NCBI GenBank assembly: GCA_025403435.1
Contig: JAJQZP010000418.1
Span: 62,001-126,000, forward strand
Length of the DNA stretch: 64,000 bases
Origin: Artocarpus heterophyllus
Taxonomy: Eukaryota; Streptophyta; Magnoliopsida; Rosales; Moraceae
Direction of reading: 5' to 3'
The notes under the pieces: generated by a model
The model's database searches: none
Told to the model about the DNA's origin: nothing
What the model saw: the letters and a program-made list of their open reading frames with translations, nothing else
Translations under genes and position numbers: made by a program
In this document: piece by piece, positions 12,823-22,542 of the stretch
Layout: every line of letters starts with the position of its first letter
How positions within the stretch are numbered: position 1 is the stretch's first letter

Positions 12823-13177
12823 TGTTATGAAACAAAGCAAAGTATAACAAAAAAAAAAAGCTAAAGAGAACAAGAGAGAAAGACAAGAGAAAATGAGAGA
12901 CAAAACAACTTTCTATACTTTCACTTGTGAAGGATAAAACATAGAAGCTTAGCATAACCTCTATTTATAGGCTAAGAATGATACTAGAGGTGATGGTAAT
13001 AGAAATAACTTACATAAGTTTCATATACAATTAAGGGAGACATAATACACAATATTAAGAGGGATTGAATGGGGAGATAATGTGGTCTAAATATGAATTA
13101 TAAATTTGCAATAAAATCTTTATATTTAACTCATAGAATACCAAGAGGTAGCATCCATACACACTTGATTCACAACA
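12823..13177 (-). repeat. Copia-1 5' LTR
   Basis: Runs TGTTATGAA to TTCACAACA; partner of 5706-6065. It has about 40 extra bases (ACATAAGTTTCATATAC region near 13010-13035) and lacks the TAA expansion. Target copy TTTCT follows at 13178. Confidence 0.93.
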
Positions 13178-13231
13178 TTTCTTTTATTATAATAGAGTAG
13201 ATAATTATTTCAAAGTACAACGTATTACGTC

Positions 13232-13656
13232 TCAAAATGGATTATCAAACGACATTTTTTTGTTCCACTCATAGCAAATACTAGCGCAAGAACCCATATC
13301 CGTCATAGCTTTACGACATGGCCCACTTTCACCTATGTGCCAATAACATGCATAGCACGAATCTCTTTCGGCAGTGTATATGTCAAACCAGTGCAATTCG
13401 CTCGTCTGTGGGCCCCACCAGAAGGCGCAAAAGAAGAGCGTTGTCCCCCAGAAGTTGGGCGTCAAACTGAAGTGATAACTGCCGTGTACTTCAAAACGTG
13501 GACTCCAAGATCGTGGTCTTTGGACTTGCAGTGAAGGCTTAGGTCATTGTGTGTGCCTAAATCGTTGGTGATCCTAACTAGTTCACCTTCGCATGACTTA
13601 GAAGCAAGGAACGCCAAAGAGACTAGAAGAACTAGTGTTAGCCGATCGCTAATCTT
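13232..13656 (-). pseudogene. SPH1: self-incompatibility S1-like protein, pseudogene
   Basis: Aligns along its length with SPH2 and SPH3: a hydrophobic signal segment, LHCKSKDHDLGVHVL, GTTLFFCAFWWGPQTSELHW, FDIYTAERDSC, ESGPC and a C-terminal MSFDNPF. Two lesions are visible. The start codon position (13654-13656) reads AAG instead of ATG, within a lengthened A run. One base is missing near 13490 (between HVLKYT and LTPN), which shifts the frame into a TGA. The stretch 13232-13465 is still open (77 codons). S1/SPH proteins are small secreted cysteine-containing proteins; the Papaver member is the pollen-rejection determinant, while most others have unknown roles. The Copia-1 insertion lies just 3' of this copy. 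Confidence 0.88.
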
Positions 13657-13717
13657 TTTTTTTTTTTTTTGGAGAATTTGAGTTTTGTTGTTTGTTTTGT
13701 AATAGTGATCATGCTGT

Positions 13718-13729
13718 TTAATTTATAGG
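13718..13729 (-). promoter_or_regulatory. TATA box of SPH1
   Basis: Minus strand CCTATAAATTAA, about 65-70 bases upstream of the lost start codon; the same word is conserved in SPH2 and SPH3. Confidence 0.6.
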
Positions 13730-15506
13730 GCAAGGTAGAAGGAACGAAATTAAATGAGAATCAAAAAAATTAAAAAAGAAAAAACACCATATCCGATTAC
13801 AGTAATTATTTGCCATACAACCGGGGTCCTTTTTTTTTAACCTTTTTTGTTGCACTCATTTAGTTAAAATTTTAATTGCCATCCTTTTCTGTGTTGGCTA
13901 TTCATGGTCAACCTGTAATTGTTAATTAAATAAGGAATAAAAAGTTTTATTTTTTCCGTACATCGACAGTACTTTTTATATATAGGGCATTTATTTAATT
14001 ATTTTGGGAAAATATTGCAATTTATATTTCCTAGAATTTTGCAAAAAACTGTTACTGCCAAATGGTTTGTATTCCCTCGTTTTATCCACAACATTTTTTA
14101 AACGAACGTGAGAGGATAGACAAATAACATAAAAGTAAAAATTTATATGCTGCACTCTAAATTCTACCCGTCCTGCGCTAAAGTCTATTACTCCTTTACA
14201 ATAAATAAATAAAAAAAGAGTACAAAAATTTTAAAAAAGAAAAACGACAGCTACAATATGAGGTCATGAGAATTATTGCAAGTTCGAAAACAAAATAGTA
14301 CCATTTATTGAGTTAAATAGTGTACATATATTGTAGCAAAAATTCGATTTCGTGGTTTCAATCATATTTTAAACTATAAAATACAAAATTATGAAATTTA
14401 AATATCATCAACCATTCCACTATTCTCATAAATATCCCCATTGATTCTAAATTAAATGATTCTAAATTAAATGACATTTCCTTTTTTGATTGGTGCTACA
14501 GGACATAGTGAAGGTTGACCACTAGAAAAGGTATGTATGTGCCATAATATTAGGATTCAAAATTAGGACATATACAATGAAGGCCAGGTATCTGAAAATG
14601 TGAGCCGAATCACGAAATAACTAGGGATCGAATCTTTAGGGTTTGCACGAAAAACATCAAGACTCAGCTAATATTAATTTGATTTTTGATGGAAAGAAAT
14701 CAATCAGAGTAATCCGTTTGTATTAAGCATGAGTCCCATGTATATGACTACATAATGTAATATAAAAAGTTCATATAAGGGTTGGTTTCTATTTTTATAT
14801 ATATATATAAAAAAAAAATACTTAGTCACAACTCACAAGTCACAACATAAAACACTAGAAACCAAAGGCTTCACTATATAACTTTGAAAACTTGATGCAA
14901 TGGCCCAAAAAATGGTGCCACAATTATTGTATTTAGCAGGAAAAACAATCAAAAAGTAAAGAAATGCAGAAACACCAAACAGAAGGCAGGCCACATAGGC
15001 GACCGGTAGTGTAAAACACCATACATTAATACAAGATGGATCCTGTAATATAATGTTCATATGTAGAGCCTACCGTGTATTAATTATGATGCCTAGCCCC
15101 GATAATGCACTCAAACATTTTTTAAAATTAATTATAGAATGGAACACTAAGGTAAACAACTATTTGTATAATTATTAATTTTCAACTATATTAAAAATGT
15201 TTATTATACACGTATTACAAGTTTAAAATGTAAATTTATAAGCGACACATAAAAAATTAGAATTTCCTTTTACAAATACTCTATATAGCATTTAAAATTT
15301 TTCTTTTACTCTTAATTCCCATAGTTTTATAATTATTATTTTTTTTACAAATTATAAATATATGAAAAATAAAATTTTAAAATTAAAAATTACTGAATTG
15401 ACGCTAGGCTTTGTACAACGTGGGCTTGGGCTCAGAACGACCTTATAAGGGCGGAGGCTAGAGTTGGGCCTAAGGATCTCCCTTTAGGTCCGACCCAGGC
15501 CTGTTA
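13730..15506. other. SPH unit flank, non-coding
   Basis: About 1.8 kb of upstream sequence, conserved in all three units (for example CATTTCCTTTTTTGATTGG near 14475, 17650 and 20106). A short minus-strand frame at 14833-15060 shares a 37-residue end with one at 20448-20651, but the unit 2 counterpart has a stop; I do not call it a gene. A GC-rich stretch at 15400-15505 (GGGCTTGGGCTC, GGGCC words) may be a transposon end. Confidence 0.6.
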
Positions 15507-16259
15507 TGTTAGACTAGGTATTTGAAGGATTGAATGATGAAATAGTTTTTAGAGATATTTAATCAATGAAAAGTTTATTATTTATTTTTATATATCAAAT
15601 ATTGTCTTCTTTATGTTCATTTATGTTGAATATATGATAAGCAAGCAAAAGTTTGAGACAATCTGTCTAAACCTTTAAGATTGTGCATATAATGGACAGA
15701 TTATGCGGAAGACATAAGGTGATAGTCTAAATGATTAGGTCCATAGTCAAGGGAATAAAATTGGGCACTTTGTTCATGTTAAGATTATTATGTTATCTAC
15801 ATGACTTGCCTTAGTCGTCGGAGTTTGCGAGTGGAAACATTAGTATATTGTCATATGTTTAAATCAATTCATTTTTGACAATCATATGTGATGTATCTTA
15901 ATCTTGAAATGAATCAATAAGTTCTATGTCTTTTAATGTACCAAATGGTAACATCTTGAAAACGCACACTGATATATTGGAGACATAACTCTTGATTGAT
16001 GTAGACTCTTACACCATTTGGGCACAAATAATATATTATTTATAAATAGTAAGTATTCTAATGGTGAGATAATGAAATATAAAATAAAAAAAATAATCAA
16101 GAAAATAAAACTAAATTTTTCCTTAAACCGATTATGAATATCTTATGAGAATGTTACATATTATGATATATCATAGACTATACACTTATTAGAGTTTTGT
16201 AATTTTTTATATTCAAGAGTACAATTGAAAGCTTTTAATGAAATAGCTTTAGCGTTGAT
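15507..16259 (+). mobile_element. LTR-A fragment at the right end of SPH unit 1
   Basis: Begins TGTTAGACTAGGT and follows LTR-A through GGGAATAAAATTGGGCAC to GCGTTGATAA, where it is cut and joined directly to the start of SPH unit 2. The matching copy in unit 3 (21143 onward) continues beyond the same TTGATAA word, which locates the duplication breakpoint. Confidence 0.85.
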
Positions 16260-16437
16260 AACCCAAAATTTGATATCTGAATGACTATTAATAATCTACG
16301 TACAACAACGAAAAAGGAATGGAAAAAAAAAAAAAAAAAGCCGAATAAGAAGAAGATGAAGAAGAAGAAGCTTCTTTTATTATAATAAACTAGATAATTA
16401 TTTCAAAATACAACGTCATATGTCTCAAAATGGATTA

Positions 16438-16839
16438 TCAAACGACATTTTTTTTGTCCCACTTATAGCAAACATTATACCGGCCAGCATAAGTACATGG
16501 CCCACTTTCAGCTATGGTCCACAGACATGTACCGCAGGCGTCTCCTCTTCCTGCACTGTATATGTCAAACCAGTGCCATTCGCTCGTCTGTGGGGGCCAC
16601 GAGAATTTGCAAAAGAAGAGCGTCGTCCCCCAGACGTTAGGCGTGAAACTGAACTGATAACTGGTGTTGTACGTCAAAACGTGGAGTCCAAGATCGTTGT
16701 CTTTGGACTTGCAGTGAACGGCTAGCTCATTCTGTGTGAACAAATTATTGGTTATCGAAACTTGAACACCTTCACATGACTTAAAAGAAAGGAACGCCAG
16801 AGAGACTAGAAGAATTAGTGTTAGCCGACCGCAAATCAT
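16438..16839 (-). CDS. SPH2: self-incompatibility S1-like secreted protein
   Basis: Single-exon frame of 133 codons, the normal size and structure for this plant family. Residues 1 to about 24 (MICGRLTLILLVSLAFLSFK..) form a secretion signal. The mature part has the family blocks LAVHCKSKDNDLGLHVL, the aromatic FSFTPNVWGTTLFFC, WHWFDIY, a CGTC pair and ESGPC. The C-terminus ends KKNVV where SPH1 and SPH3 end KKMSFDNPF: a change in the length of an A run near 16446 shifts the last codons. A TATA box lies at 16904-16915. The protein would be secreted to the apoplast; a ligand or cell-signalling role is inferred from the family only. Whether the altered end tolerates function is unknown. Confidence 0.9.
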   Translation of the reverse strand: MICGRLTLILLVSLAFLSFKSCEGVQVSITNNLFTQNELAVHCKSKDNDLGLHVLTYNTSYQFSFTPNVWGTTLFFCKFSWPPQTSEWHWFDIYSAGRGDACGTCLWTIAESGPCTYAGRYNVCYKWDKKNVV

Positions 16840-16903
16840 TTTTTTTTTTGGAGAATTTGAGTTTTGTTTTTTGTTTCTGGTTTAGGAATAGTGATCTTGT
16901 CGC

Positions 16904-16915
16904 TTAATTTATAGG
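16904..16915 (-). promoter_or_regulatory. TATA box of SPH2
   Basis: Minus strand CCTATAAATTAA, about 65-75 bases before the ATG at 16837-16839, in the same place as in the other two copies. Confidence 0.65.
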
Positions 16916-18886
16916 GCAAAGTGGAAGGAACGTAATTAAATGAGAATCAAAAATATTTAGAAAGAAAAAAAAAAAACACCATATCCGACTGCAGTAATTA
17001 TTTGCCATATAAGCTGAGTCTTTTTTTTACCTTTTTTGTTGCACAAATTTAGTTAAAAATTTAATTGCCATCCTTTTTTTTTCTTCTACCGGCCATTCAT
17101 AGTCCAGCTGCAATTGTTAATTAAATAAGGAATTAAAAGTTTTGTTTTTTCTGTACATCGACAGGACTTTTTATATATAGGGCATTTATTTACTTATTTA
17201 GGGAAAATATTACAATTTATATTTCCTAGAATTTCGTAGAAAAATGTTTCTGCCAAATGGTTTGTATTGCCTCGTTTTATCCACAACATTTTTTAAACGA
17301 AGGCGAGAGAATAGACAAATAACATAAAAATAAAAATTTATATTCTAATTATCTTTGCACCCTAAATTCTACCCATCCTACGTTAAAGTCTATTACTCCT
17401 TTACAGTTCTAAAAAAAAGTACAAAAAAGTTTCTAAAAGAAAAACGAAAGCTAAAATATGAGGTCATGAGAGTTATTGTAAGTTCGAAAACAAAATGGTA
17501 CTATTTATTGAGTTAAATAGTGTACATCTATTATACCAAATTTGGTTTCGGTTTCAATCATATTTAGACTATAAAATACAGAATTATAAAATTTAAATAT
17601 CATTAACCATTCTATTATTCTCGTAAATATCCCCCATTGATTCTAAATTAAATGACATTTCCTTTTTTGATTGGTGTTGTAGGACATAATGAAGATTGAC
17701 CCCTAGAAAAGGTATGTATGTGCCACAATATTAGGATTCAAAATTAGAACATATACAATTAAGGCCGGGTAACTGAAAATGTGAGCCGAATCACGAAATA
17801 ACTAGGGACCGAATCTTTGGGGTTTGCACGAAAACCATCAAGACTCAGCTAATATTAATTTTATTTTTGATGAAAAGACATCGATCAGAGCAATGAATTT
17901 GTATCAAGCACAAGTCTCATGTATATGACTACATAATGTAATATAAAAAGTTCATATAAGAGTTAGTTTCTATTTTTTTATTAAAAGAAAAAAAAAAAAG
18001 AATACTTGGTCACGACTCATAAGTCATAACATGAAACACTAGAAACCAAAGGCTTTACTATATAGCTTTGGAAACTTGATGCGATGGCCTAAAAAGTTGC
18101 GCCACAATTATTGTATTGAGGAGGAAAAACAACCAAAAAAGTAAAGAAATGCAAGAACACTAAAATACAAGGCAGGCCACATAGGCGACTTGTGGTGTTA
18201 AATACTACACATTAATAAATGATGAGTCCCGTAATATAATGTCTACATGTAGAGCCTATCGTGTATTAATTATGATGCCTAGACTTGATAATGCCCTCAA
18301 TATTTTTTAAAATTAATTATAGAATAAAACACTAAGATAAACACTTATTTGTATAATTAATGATTTTCAACAACCTTTAAAATGTTTATTACACATGTAT
18401 TACAAGTTTAAAATGTAAATTTATAATTGATGCATAAAAAATTAGAATTTCCTTTTACAAATACTCTTATAACATTTAAAAGTTTTCTTTTACACTTACT
18501 AGTCCCATAGTTTTATAACTATTAATTTTTTGTTACAAATTATAAATATATGACAAATAAAATTTTAAAATTAAAAATTACTGGACTAGTGCTAGGCTCT
18601 GTACGGCCTGGGCTTGGGCTCATAACGACCTTACAAGGGCCGAGGCTTTGTAAACTTATTAGAGTTTTGTAATTTTATATATTCAAGAGTATAGTTCACA
18701 GATTTTAGTGGAATAACTTTAGTGTTGATAACCTAAAATTTGATATCTGAATGAGTATTCATAATCTACGTACCACAACGAAAAAGGAAAGGAAAAAAAA
18801 AAGCCGAATAAGAAGAAGATGAAGAAGAAAAGCTTCTTTTATTATAATAAACTAGATAATTATTTGAAAGTACAACGTTATATGTC

Positions 18887-19300
18887 TCAAAATGGATTAT
18901 CAAACGACATTTTTTGGTTCCACTTATAGCAAAAATTCCTGTTGATAGCTTCAATACATGGCCCACTTTCAGCTATGAACCACAAACATGTACTGCAGTC
19001 GTCACCTCTTTCTGAACTGTATATGTCAAACCAGTGCAATTCGCTCGTCTGTGGGGCCCACCGGAAGGCGCAAAAGAAGAGCGTCGTCCCCAATATGTTG
19101 GGCGTGAAACTGAACTGATAAGTGCCGTTGTACGTCAAAACATGTTCTCCAAGATCGTTGTCTTTGGACTTGCAGTGAAGGCCTAGGTCATTGTGTGTAA
19201 ACAAATTATTGGTTATTATAACTTGAACACCTTCACATGACTTAAAAGAAAGGAACGCCAAAGAGACTAGAAGAATTAGTGTTAGCCGACCGCTAATCAT
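18887..19300 (-). CDS. SPH3: self-incompatibility S1-like secreted protein
   Basis: Intact single-exon frame of 137 codons. A signal peptide (about residues 1-24, ending near SCEG) is followed by LGLHCKSKDNDLGEHVL, YQFSFTPNILGTTLFFCAF, SELHWFDIY, CSTC, ESGPC and FCYKW, the conserved order of the S1/SPH family, with an even set of cysteines in the mature part. It ends MSFDNPF, as does SPH1, suggesting this is the ancestral C-terminus. The ATG is chosen because all three copies align there and a TATA box lies 65 bases upstream. It is the best preserved of the three and the likeliest functional member. The exact role is unknown; secretion to the extracellular space is inferred from the signal. 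Confidence 0.93.
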   Translation of the reverse strand: MISGRLTLILLVSLAFLSFKSCEGVQVIITNNLFTHNDLGLHCKSKDNDLGEHVLTYNGTYQFSFTPNILGTTLFFCAFRWAPQTSELHWFDIYSSERGDDCSTCLWFIAESGPCIEAINRNFCYKWNQKMSFDNPF

Positions 19301-19364
19301 ATTTTTTCTGGGAGAATTTGAGTTTTGTTTTTTGTTTTTGGTTTAGGAATAGTGATGTTGTCGT

Positions 19365-19376
19365 TTAATTTATAGG
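19365..19376 (-). promoter_or_regulatory. TATA box of SPH3
   Basis: Minus strand CCTATAAATTAA about 65 bases upstream of the ATG; conserved in the other units. Confidence 0.65.
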
Positions 19377-21142
19377 GTAAAGTGGAAGGAACGTAATTAA
19401 ATGAGAATAAAAAAAAATTAGAAAGAAAAAAAAACACCATATCCGACTGCAGTAATTATTTGCCATATAAGCTGAGTCTTTTTTTTTTTACCTTTTTTGT
19501 TGCACAAATTTAGCAAAAAATTTAATTGCCATCCTTTTTTTTTCTGCTGGCCATTCATAGTCCACCTGTAATTGTTAATTAAATACGGAATTGAAAGTTT
19601 TATTTTTTCTGTCCATCGATAGTACTTTTTATATATAGGGCATTTATTTACTTATTTAGGGAAAATATTGCAATTTATATTTCCTAGAATCTCCTAGAAA
19701 AATGTTTCTGCCAAATGGTTTGTATTCCCTCCTTTTATCCACAACATTTTTTAAACGAAGGCGAGAGAATAGACAAATAACATAAAAGTAAAAATTTATA
19801 TTCTAATTATATATGCACCCTAAATTATACCCATCCTACACTAAAGTCTATTACTCCTTTACAGTTCTTAAAAAAAAGTACAAAAAAGTTTCTAAAAGAA
19901 AAACGAAAGCTAAAATATGAGGTCATGAGAATTATTGTAAGTTCAAAAACAAAATGGTACTATTTATTGAGTTAAATAGTGTACAAATATTTTAGCAAAT
20001 TTGGTTTTGCTTTCAATCATACTTTAGACTATAAAATGCAAAATTATAAATTTAAATATCATTAACTATTCTCGTAAATATCCCCCATTGATTCTAAATT
20101 AAATGACATTTCCTTTTTTGATTGGTGTTGCAGGACATAATGAAGGTTGACCACTAGAAAAGGTGTGTATGTGCCACAATATTAGGACATATACATTCAA
20201 AATTAGGGCATATACAATTAACGCCGGGTAACTGAAAATGTGAGCCGAATCATGAAATAACCAGGGATCGAATTTTTAGGTTTGCACAAAAAACATCAAG
20301 ACTCAGCTAATATTAATTTGATTTTTGATGTAAAGAAATCGATCAAAGCAATCAGTTTGTATCAAGCATGAGTCCCATCTCTATGACTGCATAATATAGT
20401 ATAAAAAGTTCATATAAGGGTTAGTTTATATTTTTTTTTTAAAAAGATTACTTGGTCACAACTCGCAAGTCACAACATAAAACACTAGAAACCAAAGGCT
20501 TTACTATATAGCTTTGGAAACTTGATGCGATGGCCCAAAAAGTTGTGCCACAATTATTGTATTGAGCAGGAAAAACAACCAAAAAAGTAAAGAAATGCAG
20601 GAACACTAAATTACAAGGCAGGCCACATAGGCGACTTGTGGTGTTGAACACTACGCATTAATAAAGGATGAGTCCCGTAATATAATGTCTACATGCAGAG
20701 CCTACCATGTATTAATTATGATGCCCAGCACTGATGATGCCCTCAAACATTTTTTAAAATTAATTATAGAATAAAACACTAAGGTAAACACTAATTTGTA
20801 TAATTATTGATTTTAAACAACCTTTAAAATGTTTATTACACATGTATTACAAGTTTAAAATGTAAATTTATAATTGATGCATAAAAAATTAGAATTTCCT
20901 TTTACAAATACTCTATATAACATTTAAAAGTTTTCTTTTACACTTAATAGTCCCATAGTTTTATAACTATTAAATTTTTATTACAAATTATAAATGTATG
21001 ACAAATAAAATTTTAAAATTAAAAATTACTAGACTAGAGCTAGGCTCTGTACGGCCTGGGCTTGGGCTCAAAACGACCTTATAAGGGCCGGGGCTAGAGC
21101 CAGGCCTGAGGATCTTCCTTTAGGTCTAACCCAAGCCTGTTA

Positions 21143-22400
21143 TATTAGACTAGATGTCCTAAAAATTAAATGATGTAATAGTTTTTAGAGACATTTAATC
21201 AATAAAGAGTTTATTATTTATTTTCATATATCAAATGGTATCTTCTTTACGTTCATTTATGTTGAATATATGATAAGCGAGCAAAAGTCTGAGATTGTCA
21301 GTCTAACCTTTAAAATAGTACATATGATGAATAGATTATGCAGAAGATATGAATCTTAAAGGTGATAGTTTAAATGTTGGGTCTGCAATCGAGGGAATAA
21401 AGCCAGGTGCTTTATTCATGTTAAGATTATTATGTTGTCTGCATCTCTAACTGGAGATGAATTGTCTTGGTCATTGGAGTCAGACTCTACAAGTAGAAAC
21501 ATTTGTATATTGTCATATGTGACGATATATTAGATCGAGACTAAAGATGAATTGATTTGATTATTAATTCTGTTTGTTTAAATCAATTTATTTTAGACAA
21601 GCATATGTGTTATGAATCAATGAGTCCATATTCTTTACTTGTGTCTTTTGATGTACTAAAGGGTAACATCCTGAATTATATGAGATGACTCTTGATTTAT
21701 GTAGACTCGTTATTCATAGATATGGAATCCATAGCTCTTTTGTAGAGTTAATGATATTCTCTTATAGGTATTATTTTATAATTATAAACTAGAGTGCTCA
21801 ACCATTTGGGCACATCGATATAACCGAATGGAACATAAGATAAAAATTAATTGGGAAGGTAAAACTAAATTTATGCTTAGGCTGATTATGAATATCCTAT
21901 GAGAATCTTACACATTATGATATATCATAGACTATAAACTTATTGGAGTTTTGTAAATTTATATAGTTTAAGAGCACAATTCTTTGCTTTTAGTAGAATA
22001 GTTTTAGAGTTGATAATTGTAAAATATACATATCTAGAAGATAGTATTTTATAATTAAAGGAGCTTAAACTATATATGCCCGCTACGTCCCCTTACTAGC
22101 TCACAAATATTTCCTCTAACGATATGACATGTTTTTTTTCTATATATTGGTAACTTATATTATTTATCAGGTTGGCTAAAATTTGATAGATTAGATTTAA
22201 TAATTCATGTTGATTTATTGGTTGAATAATTTTATGAATTAATTCAAAATAAACATGTTAAATTATTTAAAATAGATTTTATTTGTATGGGATTATCTGT
22301 ATATGACTGTTTTAATTTGATAACTTTCTATTGGGTTATTTGAATTAAAATTGAGGCTTTATAATGGATACCCGGGACAAATAAGATAGGATTTATCTAA
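21143..22400 (+). mobile_element. LTR-A fragment, plus-oriented arm
   Basis: Starts TATTAGACTAGATGTCC (TGTTAGAC in unit 1) and follows LTR-A to about the GATACCCGGGACAAATAAG region near 22360, after which similarity fades. The last third with the GGCC motif cluster and TATA box is absent. Its left part is the source of the fragments in units 1 and 2. Confidence 0.8.
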
Positions 22401-22542
22401 TCGGTTCAAATCGGATGAATCAAATAAGTTTAAGAAGTGTGAAAAAAATGTTTAGCAACTTGGCCATGACATCGTGGTTGACCGCATTACAAAGGCATGG
22501 TCGAACATGCCCAGTTTTTCAGCAAAACTCGTTTCACGTATA
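22401..22542. other. Spacer between inverted LTR-A copies
   Basis: 142 bases with GTGGTTGACCGCATTACAAA and GGCATGGTCGAACATG. These words resemble the TGGTCGACC-rich part of the Gypsy LTR at 52665-52695, suggesting a fragment of a related element. No gene. Confidence 0.4.

Larger units (their letters stand above)
5706..13177 (-). mobile_element. Copia-1: Ty1/Copia LTR retrotransposon, internally deleted and nested
   Basis: Two LTRs (5706-6065 and 12823-13177) start TGTT and end AACA and are flanked by a perfect 5 bp target duplication TTTCT (5701-5705 and 13178-13182). Coding remnants run on the minus strand: gag (about 12165-11204), the end of the integrase region (about 11080-10604), and reverse transcriptase/RNase H (8580-6270). 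No protease or integrase core is visible, so the element is non-autonomous. A solo LTR-A is inserted at 8581-10598, and a 656 bp segment was tandemly duplicated. The LTRs differ by several indels and substitutions, so the insertion is not very recent. It lies in the 3' flank of SPH unit 1 and is absent from units 2 and 3, so it post-dates the array. Confidence 0.95.
5591..16259. repeat. SPH tandem array, unit 1 (split by Copia-1)
   Basis: First of three direct units. It begins TAACCCAAAATTTGATATC; the same start recurs at 16260 and 18730. Without the 7.48 kb Copia-1 insertion (5706-13177 plus one target copy) the unit is about 3.2 kb. It comprises the SPH1 pseudogene, about 1.8 kb of flank, and at its right end a truncated LTR-A (15507-16259). 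The left border at 5591 has no LTR-A sequence before it, so this is the outer edge of the array. Confidence 0.88.
16260..18729. repeat. SPH tandem array, unit 2
   Basis: About 2.47 kb, same organisation as unit 1 without Copia-1. Compared with unit 1 it lacks roughly 0.7 kb: at about 18647 the sequence jumps from GGGCCGAGGC to TTGTAAACTTATTAGAG, removing most of the LTR-A piece. It ends GTTGATAA at the start of unit 3. Confidence 0.88.
18730..22016. repeat. SPH tandem array, unit 3
   Basis: Starts at the ACCTAAAATTTGATATC copy. It retains the long flank and the complete transition into LTR-A at 21143. The equivalent of the duplication breakpoint (TTGATAA) is at 22011-22016, but here LTR-A continues, so this is the ancestral right edge of the array. 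Confidence 0.85.

Noticed and set aside
16420..16725. 101-codon plus-strand open frame (and 13337-13534)
   Set aside because: Antisense shadows of the SPH genes; the minus strand carries the conserved family blocks and a signal peptide.
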